64,000 bases of DNA from Hippophae tibetana (Eukaryota; Streptophyta; Magnoliopsida; Rosales; Elaeagnaceae). The notes under the pieces were generated by a model. It was not told the origin of the DNA and did not search any database. It was given only the letters and a program-made list of their open reading frames with translations. Both the position numbers and the translations under genes were made by a program. This document shows, one piece after another, positions 61,387-64,000 of the stretch (positions are counted from its first letter, which is position 1; every line of letters begins with the position of its first letter). The stretch spans positions 6,493,001 to 6,557,000 of the forward strand of contig CM072807.1 in NCBI GenBank assembly GCA_037013495.1. The letters are read 5' to 3'.

Positions 61387-64000
61387 CTAATGCAACCTTT
61401 CATGAGATATTCCAAATGGTGTTTGGTAGTAATGATCGATGTCGGGGATGTGTTGTACCAAATGATAGTACATGCCTCCTCTTCTTATGCTATGTATCAA
61501 CTCTGTTGGAACAAATCTCAAACTCAATTCTTGAAGATCTGAAAGATGCTGAATACCATGTGGTGGCATTTTCAATTCAATCAAATTGTGAAGAGATAGA
61601 ACTTGGAGAGCAGGCATAACTCCTTGTGTAAAAATAATCTGTTTCAAATTATGAGAATTTTTCAAGGTAAAGTTCTTAAGCTTTAGAAAGCCTTGCTGAA
61701 AATAAAGACATTCCCCTACATAAGCATTAATAAGCGAGACATGTGTTAAGTTGGGTAATGTGGCAATATGAGGGAGTACATCTTCTGTGAGTCTAGACCA
61801 ATGTAGAAGTAGAGATTCGAGACTTTGAAGCCAAGAAAACCATCGAGGAACATTCTGTAATTTCCCATATAAAATGAGAAAGTGAAGATCTGGAGGAGGA
61901 GATGATAACATAGCATCAATATCAAGAGTTTCGTCTTCATTAGTTGCCACCAAGGTTATGTACTTAAGGAGTTTCAAATTTTGAATTGAGACACATAAGT
62001 CAATCCCATCTATTCCTCTTATATTTGCAATGCCAATCCTGGTAAGTTGTGTCATTTTCCCAACTTGTTTTATAAAGTCACCAGAAGACTCAATACAATC
62101 TAAATCTTGCAAATTTTTAAGCTTACTTATCTTAGGTGTTGCTTTCATTCCTGCAAATGTTTTGTAAATATCTTCATTTCCTGAAGGATAACGATTCATT
62201 AATAAGTGGCGCAATTTGCTCAATTCTGCTATCTCTTTAGGAAGTGTCTCTATCTTTGTTTTCCTGATGTCCAAACTTTCAAGACTACAGAGCCTTCCTA
62301 TAGACTTAGGTAGCTCCATAATTGAAGTTCTTCTCAAATTCAAAGACCTTAAATTGAAAAGATACCATACCTCCTTTGGCAATTTATCAATTGGCATATT
62401 CTCCACATCTAAAACCCGCAACAATTTGGATCTTGATAAAAAAAGTTTCAAGGATTGTACGGATAATTTACTATTAATCCCAAACACTAGAAACGAACGA
62501 AGCTGTGACATACCAGGAAAAACTTCAATTTCAGTGTCACTTTTGTGAATGGACAAGCGACGAGCTTGACATTGTTGCAAATCTAATTCAGTACCTGATG
62601 ATGATATCCCATCATATACAGCTAAAAACTTCTCCTCATCTGATATGGACAAAGCTATCTCGCGCATTAGATCGTGTAACTTACATGGTTTTTGCCTTTG
62701 ATGTCTTCCAAATTGAACAACTTGTATCATGTTTCGAGAAATGAGTTCCATGAGGTAGTACTTTGCAAGATCTTCCATTATTACCCCTTTAACACGTTCT
62801 ACTAGACCGTCAGCTATCCAAAGTCTTATGAGCCTACCTCTGTCAATCAAATAGTCTTCTGGAAAAGCACAACAATATAAGAAACATCGTTTTAATGGGT
62901 ATGACATCTCATTGAAGCTAAGCAACAATATGTTCTTTGCATTTTGTAACATGGGATTCTCATTTAGCTGCCAATTTAAATTTTCGCAAACTCGAATCCA
63001 GTCCGATTTTGAAGACATTGTATACATAAGACCACCTAAAGCAGCAAGAGCTAGAGGTAAGCCTTGACACTTTTCCACCAGCTTGCTAGCTATTGGTTCA
63101 AGGTCCTCTGGACAACAATTACCAGGACAATTGTAAAATGCATTCATGGAAAACAGTTTCCAATCGTTACCATCACGTAATGGTTCGATGTGATGAACAT
63201 TTTTTTCAACCCTCCAAGAAGAAGCTACATCTTCTTTACGTGTAGTAAATATGATTCTGCTACTAAAACCATTAATATCTGGTAGTGTTACTTTAATCAT
63301 ATTATTCCAAAGATTCACATCCCAAACATCATCCACAATAACCAGGTAATTTTTACCTTCCAAGTATTTCACAACCATCTCTATCAATTCTCTGAGATTC
63401 ATGACATCCAATTTCGTAGCAGAAACTTTTTCCTTCCTTGATTGGTAAAGTTCCTTAAGTAAGCATTTGATCAACTCTTCTACTACATAAGTTTGAGAAA
63501 CAGTTATCCAAGCATAGCAATCGAACTTTCTTCTTACATTAGTTTCATCGTTGTAGATCTGAGCAGCAAGTGTTGTCTTTCCAGATCCTCCCATTCCAAC
63601 TAATGATATGGCAGTCAGGTGTTGTTTTCCATCAAACAACCATTCCATAAGCATTTGCTTATCTTTTTCGATCCCAACGAGCTCTTTATCATCTTTAAGA
63701 AATAAAGATGCATCTTTAAGATCCTTGATAGGTTTATTTTTCCCTCTTATTGATTCAACACCATATCTTTTCATTCTGTCCGGTATGTTCTGAAGCCTTG
63801 CAATGATATTCTCTAATTTGACTACAATTTGATGATTATGCCAGAGATGCTTGGGAATATAGACTAACCTTGCGAATTGATTCTTCCTAGATTGTTTTTC
63901 ATTAGTGTAATAGAGAAAGTCGTCTATGACATCTTCAACATCATAGCCTAATTCTCTGACACATGTAACCCAAGTTTTTTCTAGTTCAGTTAATGCCTTG
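61387..64000 (-). CDS. CC-NB-LRR (RPM1-like) disease resistance protein, 5' end outside window
   Basis: The frame stays open to the right edge, so the Met at 63774 is internal and the gene starts beyond 64000. About 870 residues are visible. The coiled-coil end shows the CNL signature EDVIDDF. The NB-ARC domain follows with GMGGSGKTTLA (P-loop), LVIVDDVWD (kinase 2), IIFTTRK (RNBS-B), GLPLALAALGG (GLPL) and KLHDLM at the MHD position, where Met is replaced by Leu. About 12-14 leucine-rich repeats make up the rest (LRSLNLRRTSIMELPKSIG, LESLDIRKTKIETLPKEI). Intracellular NLRs detect pathogen effectors or modified host targets and trigger cell death; RPM1 is the closest type known to me. No intron is seen, and no stop breaks the visible part. 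The LHD variant is common in CNLs. Confidence 0.94.
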   Translation of the reverse strand, partial: KALTELEKTWVTCVRELGYDVEDVIDDFLYYTNEKQSRKNQFARLVYIPKHLWHNHQIVVKLENIIARLQNIPDRMKRYGVESIRGKNKPIKDLKDASLFLKDDKELVGIEKDKQMLMEWLFDGKQHLTAISLVGMGGSGKTTLAAQIYNDETNVRRKFDCYAWITVSQTYVVEELIKCLLKELYQSRKEKVSATKLDVMNLRELIEMVVKYLEGKNYLVIVDDVWDVNLWNNMIKVTLPDINGFSSRIIFTTRKEDVASSWRVEKNVHHIEPLRDGNDWKLFSMNAFYNCPGNCCPEDLEPIASKLVEKCQGLPLALAALGGLMYTMSSKSDWIRVCENLNWQLNENPMLQNAKNILLLSFNEMSYPLKRCFLYCCAFPEDYLIDRGRLIRLWIADGLVERVKGVIMEDLAKYYLMELISRNMIQVVQFGRHQRQKPCKLHDLMREIALSISDEEKFLAVYDGISSSGTELDLQQCQARRLSIHKSDTEIEVFPGMSQLRSFLVFGINSKLSVQSLKLFLSRSKLLRVLDVENMPIDKLPKEVWYLFNLRSLNLRRTSIMELPKSIGRLCSLESLDIRKTKIETLPKEIAELSKLRHLLMNRYPSGNEDIYKTFAGMKATPKISKLKNLQDLDCIESSGDFIKQVGKMTQLTRIGIANIRGIDGIDLCVSIQNLKLLKYITLVATNEDETLDIDAMLSSPPPDLHFLILYGKLQNVPRWFSWLQSLESLLLHWSRLTEDVLPHIATLPNLTHVSLINAYVGECLYFQQGFLKLKNFTLKNSHNLKQIIFTQGVMPALQVLSLHNLIELKMPPHGIQHLSDLQELSLRFVPTELIHSIRRGGMYYHLVQHIPDIDHYYQTPFGISHERLH

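Noticed and set aside
1-64000. CRISPR arrays, operons, ribosome binding sites, rRNA or tRNA genes
   Set aside because: The sequence is a plant nuclear region. The repeats seen lack CRISPR spacing, and no tRNA or rRNA gene could be recognised by eye.

Overview
The window is nuclear DNA of a flowering plant, almost certainly a eudicot. It is very AT-rich and its genes have introns. The families seen are an L-type lectin receptor kinase, DC1 protein, CNL resistance protein, FAR1-related sequence, mTERF, HMG-CoA reductase and cytosolic HSP90. It also carries TRIM and Ty1/copia elements and two endogenous pararetroviruses. The mTERF6-like and FRS5-like genes resemble Arabidopsis At4g38160 and At4g38180, which suggests conserved microsynteny. 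I do not name a species.

Layout. 0.1-1.5 kb (+): an mTERF6-like gene whose coding exon is interrupted by a TRIM element. 1.9-4.4 kb (-): an intact two-exon lectin receptor kinase. 4.4-9.6 kb: the kinase upstream region is duplicated (about 4.45-5.33 and 7.94-9.27 kb), but the second copy has no kinase gene. In its place lies a same-strand mosaic of host gene fragments (EXA1/GYF-like, trihelix ENAP-like, RBP47-like) that ends at a copia-type LTR. A second TRIM sits in the duplicate, and the matching empty site is present in the first copy. 10.06-15.64 kb: a decayed Ty1/copia element. 15.6-19.1 kb: AT-rich spacer. 19.1-19.9 kb (-): DC1-domain protein. 22.8-25.4 kb (-): FRS5-like pseudogene. 26.5-28.6 kb: direct repeats around an LTR-like segment. 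28.6-33.7 kb (-) and about 42.0-48.6 kb (+): two decayed Caulimoviridae copies in opposite orientation on either side of an intact HSP90 gene (37.6-40.5 kb, -) that has heat-shock elements. 35.2-35.7 kb: telomere-like degenerate repeats. 36.8-37.3 kb: a small hAT-like element. 51.2-53.2 kb (-): intact HMG-CoA reductase. 53.2-61.4 kb: AT-rich spacer with tandem repeats and one weak small ORF. 61.4-64.0 kb (-): RPM1-like CNL gene, cut by the window edge.

The genes do not form one pathway. The intact ones serve separate roles: surface perception (lectin kinase), intracellular immunity (CNL), protein folding (HSP90, a known cofactor of NLR proteins) and isoprenoid supply (HMGR). The most unusual part is 4.4-9.6 kb, where a duplicated receptor-kinase upstream region now faces a chimera of other genes' exons. 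Exon boundaries were placed by eye from GT/AG sites and reading-frame continuity. Element boundaries are approximate unless an LTR or target duplication fixed them.
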